A stretch of DNA of 64,000 nucleotides from assembly GCA_023230855.1 (NCBI GenBank), contig JALNWQ010000007.1:124001-188000 (forward strand), given 5' to 3'. Below the pieces are notes generated by a model. That model saw only the letters and a program-made list of their open reading frames with translations. It did not search any database and had not been told where the DNA came from. The first letter of the stretch is position 1. Each line of letters begins with the position of its first letter. The stretch is from Solirubrobacteraceae bacterium (lineage in GTDB: Bacteria > Actinomycetota > Thermoleophilia > Solirubrobacterales > Solirubrobacteraceae). The position numbers were made by a program, and so were the translations under genes. Shown here in pieces: positions 34,038-43,094 of this stretch.

Positions 34038-35150
34038 TCAGCGCAGGAACGCCGGGATGTCGATCTCGTCGTCGCCGATCTCGAGCGACGAGCGCTGGCG
34101 CTCGGCGCGCGGGACGCGGTCGCTGTCACGCCGCGGTCGCTCGGGCGGGGCCGGGCGGACCTGCCGGGTGGCCCCTGGCTGGGCGGCGGGCCGACTGCCA
34201 CGGGTCTTGTCGAACCCGGTGGCGATGACGGTGACGCGGACCTCGTCGCCCATGTCCTCGTCGATCACCGCGCCGAAGATGATGTTGGCGTCGCCGTCGG
34301 CGGCGCCCTGGACGATCTCGGCGGCCTCGTTGACCTCGAAGAGCCCGAGCTCACGACCGCCGGTGATGTTCAGCAGGATGCCGGTGGCGCCCTCGACGCT
34401 GTCCTCGAGCAGCGGGCTGGCGATCGCGGTCTTCGCCGCGTCGCCGGCGCGGGTCTCGCCGCCGGCCTGGCCGATGCCCATGAGGGCGGTGCCGGCGTCG
34501 GCCATGATCGTGCGGACGTCCGCGAAGTCCAGGTTGATGAGGCCCGGGATCGTGATGAGGTCGGTGATGCCCTGGACGCCCTGGCGGAGGATGTTGTCCG
34601 CCGACCGGAACGCCTCGAGGATCGACGTGCGCTTCTCGACGAGGCCGAGCAGGCGGTCGTTGGGGATGACGACGAGCGTGTCGACGACCTCGCGCAGGCG
34701 GTTGATGCCGTCCTGCGCCTGGCGCATCCGCTGGCTGCCCTCGAACGAGAACGGCCGCGTGACGACGCCGACGGTCAGCGCGCCGATCTCGCCCTTGGCG
34801 ATCTCCGCGATGACGGGGGCCGCACCGGTGCCGGTGCCACCACCCTCGCCGGCGGTGACGAAGACCATGTCGGCGCCCTTGAGCGCCTCGCGGATCTCGT
34901 CGCGGGACTCCGACGCGGCGGCGTGGCCGACGTCGGGGTTCGCCCCGGCTCCCAGGCCACGGGTGACCTCGGTGCCGATGTTGATCTTGATGTCGGCGTC
35001 GCACATCTGCAGCGCCTGGGCGTCGGTGTTGCAGGCGACGAACTCCACGCCGCGGAGGCCCGCGTCGATCATGCGGTTCACCGCGTTGGTGCCGCCGCCG
35101 CCGACGCCGACGACCTTGATGACGGCGAGGTAGCTGCCGGTGGCGTCCAT
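34038..35150 (-). CDS. ftsZ: Cell division protein FtsZ
   Basis: A 370-residue tubulin homologue. GTP-binding loop GEGGGTGTGAAPV at 101-113, VVGVGGGGTNAVNRM at the N-terminus and the T7 loop NLDFADVRTIM near 200 are intact. After the core comes an Arg/Pro-rich linker and the C-terminal peptide DEIDIPAFLR, the conserved docking tail that binds SepF or FtsA-type partners. It forms the Z ring. GGAG stands eight bases before ATG 35150. It is last in the division cluster and has its own promoter. Confidence 0.97.
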   Translation of the reverse strand: MDATGSYLAVIKVVGVGGGGTNAVNRMIDAGLRGVEFVACNTDAQALQMCDADIKINIGTEVTRGLGAGANPDVGHAAASESRDEIREALKGADMVFVTAGEGGGTGTGAAPVIAEIAKGEIGALTVGVVTRPFSFEGSQRMRQAQDGINRLREVVDTLVVIPNDRLLGLVEKRTSILEAFRSADNILRQGVQGITDLITIPGLINLDFADVRTIMADAGTALMGIGQAGGETRAGDAAKTAIASPLLEDSVEGATGILLNITGGRELGLFEVNEAAEIVQGAADGDANIIFGAVIDEDMGDEVRVTVIATGFDKTRGSRPAAQPGATRQVRPAPPERPRRDSDRVPRAERQRSSLEIGDDEIDIPAFLR

Positions 35151-35232
35151 GTCTTGTGTCTCCGGTTCCTCGGGGTACGCGTGATGTGCAGAACGTCAGG
35201 TGGAGTCCCGCACGGGGCACCCAGGGCCAGCC

Positions 35233-35262
35233 AAGCTAGGGGTGTCCAGCAAGAACTGTCAA
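35233..35262 (-). promoter_or_regulatory. Sigma70-type promoter for ftsZ
   Basis: On the minus strand, TTGACA at 35257-35262 and TAGCTT at 35233-35238 with an 18-base spacer: the clearest consensus promoter in the window. The leader to ATG 35150 would be about 75 bases. Confidence 0.7.
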
Positions 35263-35317
35263 CCCGGAGTGTAGCCCCGCAACGGGAGTTGCACCACCGG
35301 CCCTCGACGTGCGGGCA

Positions 35318-35337
35318 AGCCTCAACCCGGTGAGGCT
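35318..35337 (-). terminator. Small hairpin after ftsQ
   Basis: Seven-base perfect arms (35318-35324 and 35331-35337) with a six-base loop, 24 bases after the ftsQ stop and before the ftsZ promoter. Could separate the two transcripts. Confidence 0.35.
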
Positions 35338-35360
35338 CATGCTCGGGTAGAGGGTGTGGG

Positions 35361-36599
35361 TCAGGGCGTGCGTCCGCCGCCGGACGGGACGGCCCCGCCG
35401 CTCTCGCCGCCGGTCGTGGCCGTGGCGCCCGCATCCGTGGGCGTGGCCGCCGCGCCCGCGGCGGTCTCCGGGGCGGCGGCGCCGCCGCTCGTGGCGCCGG
35501 TCGTCGGCGCCGGCGCGGGCGTCGACGTCGTGGTCGTCGGGGCGGTGGCCGCCCCGGCGCCCGCGCCTGTCGCGCCGTCCGTCGCGGTCGGGGCGGAGGC
35601 GCCGGTCGTGGCGTCCGGGGACGGCGTCGTGGCCCGTGGCGTCGGCGTCGTGGCCCGGCCCGCCGACGGGGTCGCTCCCTGCGCGCCGCTCCCGGCCGTG
35701 GCGGTGCGCGCGCCGTCGTCGGGCTCCGAGGCCCTGGCCGTCGGCTTGGGCAGGCTCGGCGGCGTGCCTCGGCCGGCCAGGGGCTGCTCGGGCACGCGGA
35801 GGTCGATCCAGGTCGCGCCCCCGGTCGCCTCGTCGGCGAGCACCGCGACCGCGGCGATCCACTTCGCCGTCAGCCGCGACGCGTCGCGGAAGTAGATCGT
35901 CGGGCCGTCCTTCATCCGGACCACGGTGCCGCGCTCGACCCGGTCGATCCGGGGCAGGAGCTCCTCGGGGGCGCCGGCCAGGACGGCCACCGGACGCCGG
36001 AGCGTCGCCGCGTCGACGCGGTCCCCGCTCGCGCGGGCGCCGACGACGAGCGGCAGGCCGTCGGTGGGCCAGTCGGCGATGAGGGCGCCGTCTGCCGCGA
36101 TCGCGACGCGCGCCCCCCCGCGGTCCATCGCCCCGACCGCGATCCGCTGGGTCACCTCGACCTGGAGCCCGTGCGGGAACCGGGGCGACACGTCGACGCC
36201 CGTGATGCTCGGCACGTCGTCCGTGATCCGCCGGATGCCCCCGTCGTCGAACCCGAGCGTGCTCTGCCCGACCGACGCCCGCTCGATCGCGGCGCGCAGC
36301 TCGGGCGCGTTGGGGCCCTGCAGTCCGACGACCGTGACGTGCTGCACCGCGCTCAGGCCCGTGAGCCGCAGCACGAGGTACGTCGCGGCGACGAGGCCGA
36401 CGACGACGAGGGCGACGGTCCAGGCGATCCGCCGTCGATCGGGCACCCGGGACGGCCCCGGACCGGCGCCCGGGCGACGCGGCCCGCCGGGCCCGGGCCG
36501 GCGCAGCGCATCGCCCAGGCCCCGGAGCGCCGCGCCGGGGAGCGGCCGCGCTCCTCGGTGGTCCTGCAGGCGCGTGACGAACCCGGCGATCGGCGACAT
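35361..36599 (-). CDS. ftsQ: FtsQ-type division protein with long low-complexity external tail
   Basis: A 412-residue type II membrane protein; typical FtsQ is 250-300. A basic cytoplasmic N-terminus (1-57) is followed by one membrane helix (WTVALVVVGLVAATYLVL, about 59-77), a POTRA domain (VQHVTVVGLQGPNAPELRAAIE) and the FtsQ/DivIB beta domain (RFPHGLQVEVTQRIAVG). From about residue 285 to the end the chain is an Ala/Thr/Pro/Gly tail without clear repeats, predicted to lie outside the membrane. FtsQ links FtsL and the partner FtsB in the divisome. Confidence 0.85.
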   Translation of the reverse strand: MSPIAGFVTRLQDHRGARPLPGAALRGLGDALRRPGPGGPRRPGAGPGPSRVPDRRRIAWTVALVVVGLVAATYLVLRLTGLSAVQHVTVVGLQGPNAPELRAAIERASVGQSTLGFDDGGIRRITDDVPSITGVDVSPRFPHGLQVEVTQRIAVGAMDRGGARVAIAADGALIADWPTDGLPLVVGARASGDRVDAATLRRPVAVLAGAPEELLPRIDRVERGTVVRMKDGPTIYFRDASRLTAKWIAAVAVLADEATGGATWIDLRVPEQPLAGRGTPPSLPKPTARASEPDDGARTATAGSGAQGATPSAGRATTPTPRATTPSPDATTGASAPTATDGATGAGAGAATAPTTTTSTPAPAPTTGATSGGAAAPETAAGAAATPTDAGATATTGGESGGAVPSGGGRTP

Positions 36600-36789
36600 G
36601 CCGACCGGTTCGTCGCCGGTCCGCGTCGTCCTCGCCCACGCAAGCGACCGCCCACGACGCCCGGCCGTCCTGCGCCGGTGGAGGGCGTCGCCGTCCGCGA
36701 CGCGCCCGACCGCCGGCGGGCGCGTGGCGGATGGTGGTCGCGTGGCGGGCGGGATCCGCCACGCGTGGATCCGGGCGGCCCGGCCCGGG
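36600..36789. other. Gap between murC and ftsQ with a 12-bp inverted repeat
   Basis: Arms at 36721-36732 and 36754-36765 are perfect, with a 21-base spacer, 25 bases after the murC stop. No gene fits in the gap; murB, often found near here, is absent. The inverted repeat may act as a terminator or processing site between murC and ftsQ. Confidence 0.5.
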
Positions 36790-38238
36790 TCAGCCCGCCG
36801 CGACGAGCCCGCGGGCGACGGCGTCGACGTCCCCCGCCCCCATGCAGACGCACAGGTCGCCGCGACGCAGGACCGACGGCAGGCGCTCGAGCGCGCGCTC
36901 GATCGTCGGGATCCACAGGACCCGCCGGCCGGGCGCGGCGTCCGCGACCGCCTCGACGATCGTCAGGCCGGTGGTCCCGGGGAAGTCCTCGGCCCGCTCG
37001 CGGGCCGGGTAGACGTCGAGCACGCACACGACGTCGGCCAGCGCCAACGCCCGCCCGAACGCGCCGGCGAGCAGCCTCGTCCGCGAGTACAGGTGGGGCT
37101 GGAACACGGCCACCACCCGCCCGGGGCGCCGCGTCCGCGCGGCGCGCAACGTCGCGGCGACCTCGGTCGGGTGGTGCGCGTAGTCGTCGACGACCGTCAC
37201 GCCGTGCGGGCCGACGCCCGCGACGTCGAACCGCCGTCCGGTCCCGGGGAAGTCCGCCATCGCCGCGACCGCGGCGTCGGGGTCGGCGCCCGCCAGGACG
37301 GCCGCGGTGAGCGCGCCCGCCGCGTTGGCGGCGTTGTGAGCGCCGGGCTGGGGAAGGACGACGTCGGTCCCCCCGTCGTCGGGCCCCCGGTCCGACGGAC
37401 CGCCGTCGCCGGCGTCGCCGGCCGCGACCGCGCGTCCCGGGGTCCCCGGATCGCTCCGACAACGCCACCGCAGCCGCTGTCCGTCGGGCCGCTCCTCGAT
37501 CGTCGTGCCGGAGTAGCGGACCGCGCCACCGGCGGGCAGCAGGTCGTCGAGGTCGCGGACGTCCCACGCCACCGCGCGCCCCGCCCCGTCGAGGAACGTC
37601 GCGAACGTGCGGCGCAGCTCGGCGAGCGACCCGTACGCCCCGTGGTGGTCGAGCTCGACGTTCGTGACGATCGCGATCTCGGGCCGGGTCTCGAGGAAGC
37701 TCCGGTCCGACTCGTCGGCCTCGACGACGAGCCACCCGGACGTGCCGACGTGGACGTTCGTGCCGGTGGCGTGGAGGATGCCCCCGACGAGGTACGACGG
37801 GTCCTCCCCCGCGCCGCGGAGCGCGTGCACGACCATCGCGGACGTCGTCGTCTTGCCGTGCGCGCCGGCGACGGCGATCACCCGGTGGGCCGCGCAGACC
37901 TCGCCGAGCAGGCCGTGGCGCGACAGGTCGGGCAGGCCGCGCCGCCGCGCCTCGACGCGCTGCGGGTGGTCCGGGGGGATCGCGGTCGAGCTGACGACCA
38001 CGACGTCGTCGCCCGACGGGACGTCGGCCGGGTCGTCCCCGATCCGGACGTCGATCCCGGCGGCGCGGACCGCCGGGAGGTAGCGGCTCTCCGCCCGGTC
38101 CGACCCGGTGACCGTGGCCCCCAGGCCGGCGGCGAGGACCGCGAGGCCGCTCATGCCCGCACCGGCGATCCCGAGGACGTGCAGTCGTCGCCCCTCCCAC
38201 GGGGTCGCGGAGCCGGGCGCGGGAGAAGGGACGCTCAC
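36790..38238 (-). CDS. murC: UDP-N-acetylmuramate--L-alanine ligase
   Basis: A 482-residue Mur ligase from GTG 38238. N-terminal Rossmann loop LGIAGAGMSGLA, ATP loop AGAHGKTTTSAM, VVEADESDRSFL, and C-terminal DDYAHHPTEVAATL are the MurC signatures. It adds the first L-Ala to UDP-MurNAc in the cytoplasm. A Gly/Asp-rich insert (about residues 265-295) is not usual. TACGCT eight bases before the start implies a leaderless promoter of its own inside the cluster. Confidence 0.95.
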   Translation of the reverse strand: MSVPSPAPGSATPWEGRRLHVLGIAGAGMSGLAVLAAGLGATVTGSDRAESRYLPAVRAAGIDVRIGDDPADVPSGDDVVVVSSTAIPPDHPQRVEARRRGLPDLSRHGLLGEVCAAHRVIAVAGAHGKTTTSAMVVHALRGAGEDPSYLVGGILHATGTNVHVGTSGWLVVEADESDRSFLETRPEIAIVTNVELDHHGAYGSLAELRRTFATFLDGAGRAVAWDVRDLDDLLPAGGAVRYSGTTIEERPDGQRLRWRCRSDPGTPGRAVAAGDAGDGGPSDRGPDDGGTDVVLPQPGAHNAANAAGALTAAVLAGADPDAAVAAMADFPGTGRRFDVAGVGPHGVTVVDDYAHHPTEVAATLRAARTRRPGRVVAVFQPHLYSRTRLLAGAFGRALALADVVCVLDVYPARERAEDFPGTTGLTIVEAVADAAPGRRVLWIPTIERALERLPSVLRRGDLCVCMGAGDVDAVARGLVAAG

Positions 38239-38246
38239 GGTCGGGC

Positions 38247-38252
38247 AGCGTA
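38247..38252 (-). promoter_or_regulatory. Leaderless -10 for murC
   Basis: TACGCT on the minus strand, eight bases before GTG 38238, in the 16-base gap after the preceding gene. Confidence 0.45.
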
Positions 38253-38254
38253 CG

Positions 38255-39544
38255 TCACCGCGACGACGTCGGTCCGTCCGTGGCGCCGTCGTCGACCGCC
38301 GGGGCGCACCGCGGGCGCTCCGCCGACCGGAGCGTCAGTCGCGGAACCTCGCGGCCGACGCGGAGCCTCGTCCGGTCGAGCCGCCCCGTCGCGTCCCGGG
38401 CCTCCCACCAGGCGGTCCGTGCGTCGGAGAGGTACCGGGGCCCGGTCGTCGCCGCGTATCCGGCGCGTCCGGGGAGCCGTCCGTCGAGCCGCGCGCCGCG
38501 CCGCCCCCCGGGCTCGGTGAGCCATCCGGCGGGCCCGCCGCACGACGTCGTCCCGTCCTCCTCCCCGACGACGAGCAGCACCCGCCCGTCGCGCATCTCC
38601 GTGGCGAACGACGACGCACCGACCAACGGCCGTCGCGTCACCCGTCGGACGCGGCCCCGCGAGTCGACGACGACGGGGTGGAACGCGCGTTCCCCGCGGA
38701 CGGCGGCCCCGACACCGACCGATCCGTCGGGGGCGAGCCGCAGAAGGTCGGGCCGCACGCCGGCCGCGCCGATCCGGCGCGCCAGCGTCCGTCGGGCGAG
38801 CGTCCAGCGGGTGCGCCCGGTGAGGCGGTCGACGACGCGGAGCGTCCGCCACGCCCCCGCCGCGTCGCGGTCGCCCGCGTCGTGGCCGGGCGCGAGCTCC
38901 TTCCACGCCACGAAGCGCCCGGCGCCCTGCACGTCGCGGGCGCTCGCGGGCAGGCGTAGGACGACCCGGTCGGTGCGGGCGTCGCGCAGCGCCCGTCGGC
39001 CGGTGGGCGCCGCCCCGTCCTCGACGGGCCGCACCCAGGTGACGCGGTCGCCGCCGACGAGGTGGCGCGGGGCGCGCTTGCGGAGCAGGCGCTCGACCAT
39101 CCCGGTGTGCAACGACACCTGCGCCATGTACGCGTCCTGCCTACCGCACGCCGCGTCGCCGTCGCCTTCGTCATGCCGGTCGGCGCACCACCGACCGCTG
39201 ACGAAGGCGGTCGCGTCGGCGACGAGCAGCTGCGGCGCGACGCCGGTGGACGGGAACGCGGGCCGTGCCCCGGGCGTCGTCGGCAGGACCCGGAACGATC
39301 GGGCCAGGCGACCGCGTCCGTCGGACAGGCGCACGGACCGGAGCTCTGCGACGCCGTCGCCTCCCGGCGGCCGGAACTGCCACACCCGGTTGCCCGACGC
39401 CGCCGGGTCCGACGCCCCGTGGCCGGCGGGGGCGATCCACCGCGCCGACACCGACCAGCTCGCCGCCGCGGGCGTCGCCGGGCCGACCGTGGCGGCCACG
39501 ACGAGCCACGGCAGGATCCTGGACGACCGGTGGTGGTCCGACAT
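38255..39544 (-). CDS. Secreted protein of unknown function inside the division/wall cluster
   Basis: A 429-residue protein with a signal peptide (about residues 10-28, ending PAAAS). The rest alternates short beta-like strands with WSVSARWIAP, RVWQFRPPGGDG, GDRVTWVRPV, RFVAWKELAPG and ARTAWWEARD, and resembles an irregular beta propeller, though I recognise no family. Four cysteines in two near pairs (C118 and C132 region, CGGPAGW, RPRCAPA) may form disulphides. It lies between murG and murC, where division clusters normally have no extra gene. It has its own TACCCT element eight bases before the ATG, so it need not be wall-related. Confidence 0.7.
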   Translation of the reverse strand: MSDHHRSSRILPWLVVAATVGPATPAAASWSVSARWIAPAGHGASDPAASGNRVWQFRPPGGDGVAELRSVRLSDGRGRLARSFRVLPTTPGARPAFPSTGVAPQLLVADATAFVSGRWCADRHDEGDGDAACGRQDAYMAQVSLHTGMVERLLRKRAPRHLVGGDRVTWVRPVEDGAAPTGRRALRDARTDRVVLRLPASARDVQGAGRFVAWKELAPGHDAGDRDAAGAWRTLRVVDRLTGRTRWTLARRTLARRIGAAGVRPDLLRLAPDGSVGVGAAVRGERAFHPVVVDSRGRVRRVTRRPLVGASSFATEMRDGRVLLVVGEEDGTTSCGGPAGWLTEPGGRRGARLDGRLPGRAGYAATTGPRYLSDARTAWWEARDATGRLDRTRLRVGREVPRLTLRSAERPRCAPAVDDGATDGPTSSR

Positions 39545-39552
39545 GACCCGCG

Positions 39553-39558
39553 AGGGTA
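39553..39558 (-). promoter_or_regulatory. Leaderless -10 for the secreted protein gene
   Basis: TACCCT on the minus strand, eight bases before ATG 39544. Confidence 0.45.
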
Positions 39559-39595
39559 CGTCGTACGCGATCGCGCCGCGCCGTTCGCGGGGGCG

Positions 39596-40711
39596 TCAGC
39601 GGGCGGCCGCGACGACCTCGTCGGCGATGGCCCGCGCGGCGTCGGGGCGGGCGAGCCGGGCCGACGCGGCGGCCATCGCGTCCAGGCGCTCCCGGTCCCC
39701 GAGCAGGCCGACCACGGCGTCGCGCAGCCCGCCCGCGTCGAGCGCGTCGTCGGGGATGACGATCGCGGCGCCCTCGCGCTCCATCCAGCGGGCGTTGGCG
39801 GTCTGGTGGTCGGCCGCCGCGTGCGGATAGGGGACGAGCACCGCCGGCCGGCCGTGGGCGGTGACCTCGGCGATCGATCCGCCGGACCGCGCGACGACGA
39901 GGTCGCACGCGGCCAGCGCCCGGCTGAGCGGGGCCAGGTAGTCGTAGAGCCGGTACGGGCCGGGGGCGTCGCCGGGATGGTCGGGCCCCGGCGCCGACGC
40001 GGCCCGCTCGGGGTATCGGGCCACCAGGTCGGCGTGGTCGCGGCGGCCGGTCGCGTGGAGCACGGCCACGGCGCGGCCGTCCACGGCGAGGTCCGCCAGG
40101 CCGTCGACCGCGGCCTCGTTGACGGAGCGCGCACCGAGCGACCCGCCGAACACGAGGACGGTCGGCGCGCCGTCCGGCAACCCGAACGCGGCCCGGGCGG
40201 CCGTCCGGTCGCGGTCCGGGGGCGGCACCGGTCGACCGGTGACGCGGAACGTCGGCTCGGTCCGCCCCTCGATCGGGAACCCCAGGCAGACCCGGGCGGC
40301 CCGGCGGTGCAGGAGCCGGTTCGACACGCCCAGGTGGCTGTCGGCCTCCGTGAGGACGAGCGGGATCCGTCGGCCCGCGGCCGCGGCGCCGACGACCCCG
40401 GCGACGTAGCCCCCGCCCCCCATGACGGCGTCCGGCGCGAGGTCGCGCAGGAGCCGGCGGGCCCGGCAGACCGCGCGCCCGGCCATCCCGGCGGCGCGCG
40501 CCGCCTTGAGCGGGTTGGTGCGGCTCAGGCCCTGGGCGCGCAGGCGGTGCAGCTCGTACCCGGCCTCGGGCACCAGCCGGGCCTCCTCGCGGTCGCCGCC
40601 GATGAACGCGACGGCGTGGCCGTCAGCCCGCAGCGCGTCGGCGACCGCCAGCGCGGGCACCACGTGCCCGGCCGTCCCACCCGCGGCGATCACGAAGCTC
40701 CGTCGAGTCAC
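39596..40711 (-). CDS. murG: UDP-N-acetylglucosamine--N-acetylmuramyl-(pentapeptide) transferase
   Basis: A 371-residue GT-B glycosyltransferase. GGTAGHVVPALAVADAL near residue 11 and GGSLGARSVNEA in the middle are the two glycine loops; RSGGSIAEVTAHGRPAVLVP binds UDP-GlcNAc. It converts lipid I to lipid II at the inner membrane face. I chose GTG 40711 because AAGGA precedes it and the glycine loop must be kept; this makes it overlap the end of ftsW by 89 bases. Confidence 0.93.
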   Translation of the reverse strand: MTRRSFVIAAGGTAGHVVPALAVADALRADGHAVAFIGGDREEARLVPEAGYELHRLRAQGLSRTNPLKAARAAGMAGRAVCRARRLLRDLAPDAVMGGGGYVAGVVGAAAAGRRIPLVLTEADSHLGVSNRLLHRRAARVCLGFPIEGRTEPTFRVTGRPVPPPDRDRTAARAAFGLPDGAPTVLVFGGSLGARSVNEAAVDGLADLAVDGRAVAVLHATGRRDHADLVARYPERAASAPGPDHPGDAPGPYRLYDYLAPLSRALAACDLVVARSGGSIAEVTAHGRPAVLVPYPHAAADHQTANARWMEREGAAIVIPDDALDAGGLRDAVVGLLGDRERLDAMAAASARLARPDAARAIADEVVAAAR

Positions 40712-42020
40712 CGGCGGATCCTTGCGCACCGACCCGACGGTCCGCGGCGCGGGCGCTCGCGAGCGTCGGGACGGGATCGGGGACCGGCCGCAGCACCGGG
40801 CGGCCGACCGGGGCGCGACGCGGGCGGGAGGGCTCGCGACGGGGCCGCGGCGCACGTCCACGCGGCGGTCCGTCCCCGTCGACCAGCGGCGCCGGGGCGG
40901 ACGCGGGAGCGGTGCCGCGGGCGATGTTCAGCAGCAGGCCGATCCCGCCCAGGAGCATGACGAGGTTCGTCGACCCGTACGAGATGAACGGCAGCGGCAC
41001 GCCGGTGAGCGGGAAGATCCCCAGGACGACCCAGATGTTGAGGATCGCCTGGCAGGTGATGATCCCGACGATGCCGGTGGCGAGCAGGCGCTGGTACGGG
41101 TCGGGCGCGCGGTCCGCGATCCGCAGGCCGGTGTGCGCGAGCATGGCGTACAGGGCCAGCAGGCCGAGGACGCCGATCGCGCCGAGCTCCTCCCCGATGA
41201 CGGCGAGGATGAAGTCCGTGTGGGCCTCGGGCAGCCACTCCGCCTTCTGCACCGAGCTGCCGAGGCCGTTGCCGAAGAACCCGCCGGACCCGATGGCGAG
41301 CTGGCCCTGGATCGCCTGGTAGCCGTTGCCGGCCGCGTCCGACCACGGCGACAGGAACGACGTCAGGCGGGCCACCCGGTACGGGGCCGCGAGGACCATC
41401 AGGAGGACGCCGGCGCCGGCGACCGCGCCGATCGGGGCGAAGAACCGCAGCGGCATCCCGCCGACGACGAGCACGCAGGCGGCCGCCACGCCGATGACCA
41501 TCGCGGTGCCCAGGTCGCTCTGCAGCCCGCCGACGACGGCGACGAACAGGCCGACGACGAAGAGCTCCCAGCGGACGTCGCGCAGCGTGCGCATCGGCGT
41601 GCGACGCCGCGACAGCGCCAGCGCGAGGAACGCGACGACCGCGAACTTCGCGAGCTCGGACGGCTGGAACCCGATCGCGCCGTTGCCGATCCAGCGCTTC
41701 GCGCCGTTGACCTCGCGTCCGATCCCGGGCGCGAGCACCGCGAGGCACAGCACCACGGCGACGACGAGCAGCGGCAACGTCAGGGTGCGCAGGCTGCGGA
41801 CGCCGAACCGGGTGGCGACCCACAGCAACCCGAACCCGAGCACGCCGAAGATCGCGTACCGGACGAGGAATCCCGCGCCGTCCCCACCCCCGCCCTGGAT
41901 GATCTGCTCCGAGCTCGACGCGCTGTACACCGCGATCGCCCCGAGGACGACGAGCATCAGCACGATGCCGAGCAGGTGGTCGAACGCGCGATGCGGTTCG
42001 GCGGATCGGACGGGCGGCAT
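40623..42020 (-). CDS. ftsW: FtsW-type peptidoglycan glycosyltransferase (SEDS family)
   Basis: A 465-residue membrane protein with ten hydrophobic segments in the first 380 residues. SEDS blocks: NGAKRWIGNGAIGFQPSELAK (substrate-site Asp replaced in this loop as usual by Glu region), GLQSDLGTAMVIG with the catalytic-type Asp, and VPLPFISYGSTNLV near the end. It polymerises lipid II with FtsI during septation. The last 85 residues are an Arg/Pro/Gly tail whose coding DNA runs 89 bases into murG. No murD precedes it, unlike the usual order. Confidence 0.92.
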   Translation of the reverse strand: MPPVRSAEPHRAFDHLLGIVLMLVVLGAIAVYSASSSEQIIQGGGGDGAGFLVRYAIFGVLGFGLLWVATRFGVRSLRTLTLPLLVVAVVLCLAVLAPGIGREVNGAKRWIGNGAIGFQPSELAKFAVVAFLALALSRRRTPMRTLRDVRWELFVVGLFVAVVGGLQSDLGTAMVIGVAAACVLVVGGMPLRFFAPIGAVAGAGVLLMVLAAPYRVARLTSFLSPWSDAAGNGYQAIQGQLAIGSGGFFGNGLGSSVQKAEWLPEAHTDFILAVIGEELGAIGVLGLLALYAMLAHTGLRIADRAPDPYQRLLATGIVGIITCQAILNIWVVLGIFPLTGVPLPFISYGSTNLVMLLGGIGLLLNIARGTAPASAPAPLVDGDGPPRGRAPRPRREPSRPRRAPVGRPVLRPVPDPVPTLASARAADRRVGAQGSAGDSTELRDRRGWDGRARGARAGGRRRAAG

Positions 42021-42122
42021 CGGACCCGTGTTCGACGGCCACGCGCCGCCTCCTGCCCGGCGCGAGGCGTCGTGCGGGCGGGCGTGGGTCCGTGGAGCGC
42101 CGGCGACGGCCGCGTCGCCGGT
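42021..42122. other. Short gap where murD is normally found
   Basis: About 100 bases between mraY and ftsW with no coding potential and no remnant of a Mur ligase. In most bacteria murD lies at this position. Confidence 0.7.
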
Positions 42123-43094
42123 TCAGACCTTGATGCTCTGCAGGTAGATGACGAACCCGATCGCGGTGCAGGCGATCGCGACGATCCAGAACCGCAGGAT
42201 GATCTTCGTCTCCGACCACGCCTTCATCTCGAAGTGGTGGTGGAGCGGCGCCATGAGGAACACCCGCTTGCGCGTCGTCTTGAACGACAGGACCTGGACG
42301 ATCACCGACAGCGCCTCGATGATGAAGACGCCGCCGATGATGAGCAGGAGCTCCTCGGTCTTCGTGACGATCGCGAGGCCGGCGACGAGCCCACCGAGGC
42401 CCAGCGACCCGGTGTCGCCCATGAACACCGTCGCGGGGTGGGCGTTGTACCAGAGGAACCCGACGCAGCCGCCGGTCGCGCAGGCGGCGAGGAGCATCAT
42501 GTCCCCGGCCCCGAACGCCATGTACGTGATCCCGATGTACGCGGTGAGGACGATGGCCGACACTCCCGCGGCCAGGCCGTCGAGCCCGTCGGTGAGGTTC
42601 ACGGCGTTGCTCACGAACGCGACGACGAGGTAGATCCAGAGCGGATAGAGCACCCCGATGTCGACCGTGACGTCGAGGGTCCGCAGGCGCACCGTCGGAT
42701 CGAGGCCCGCCTGCTCGGTGGCGATCCACCACAGCAGCAGGGACACGGCGACCATCGACGCGAGCTTCGCCTTGCCGCTCAAGCCCAGCGAGCGCTTGCG
42801 GAAGACCTTCGTCGCGTCGTCGGCGAACCCGACGAGCGCCAGGCCCGCTCCGGTGGCGAAGACCCCGACCGCGCGCCAGTCGTACTCGGCCAGGATGAGG
42901 AACGGGATCGAAATCGCCACGAAGATGATGAGCCCGCCCATCGTGGGCGTGCCGGCCTTCTTCTGGTGGCCGGCCGGCCCCTCCTCGCGGATGTACTGGC
43001 CGAACGACTTCTCCCGCAGCCACTGGATGAAGGTCGGGGCGAGGAAGATGCAGAGGAGCATCGCCGACGCCCCGCCGACGAGGATCTCCGTCAT
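42123..43094 (-). CDS. mraY: Phospho-N-acetylmuramoyl-pentapeptide transferase
   Basis: A 323-residue membrane enzyme with about ten helices. Family blocks: GPAGHQKKAGTPTMGGL, GFADDATKVFRKRSLGL (DD motif), NAVNLTDGLDGLAAG and APLHHHFEMKAWSE (HHH motif). It moves phospho-MurNAc-pentapeptide to undecaprenyl phosphate, making lipid I. The ATG overlaps the murF stop by four bases. Confidence 0.96.
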   Translation of the reverse strand: MTEILVGGASAMLLCIFLAPTFIQWLREKSFGQYIREEGPAGHQKKAGTPTMGGLIIFVAISIPFLILAEYDWRAVGVFATGAGLALVGFADDATKVFRKRSLGLSGKAKLASMVAVSLLLWWIATEQAGLDPTVRLRTLDVTVDIGVLYPLWIYLVVAFVSNAVNLTDGLDGLAAGVSAIVLTAYIGITYMAFGAGDMMLLAACATGGCVGFLWYNAHPATVFMGDTGSLGLGGLVAGLAIVTKTEELLLIIGGVFIIEALSVIVQVLSFKTTRKRVFLMAPLHHHFEMKAWSETKIILRFWIVAIACTAIGFVIYLQSIKV

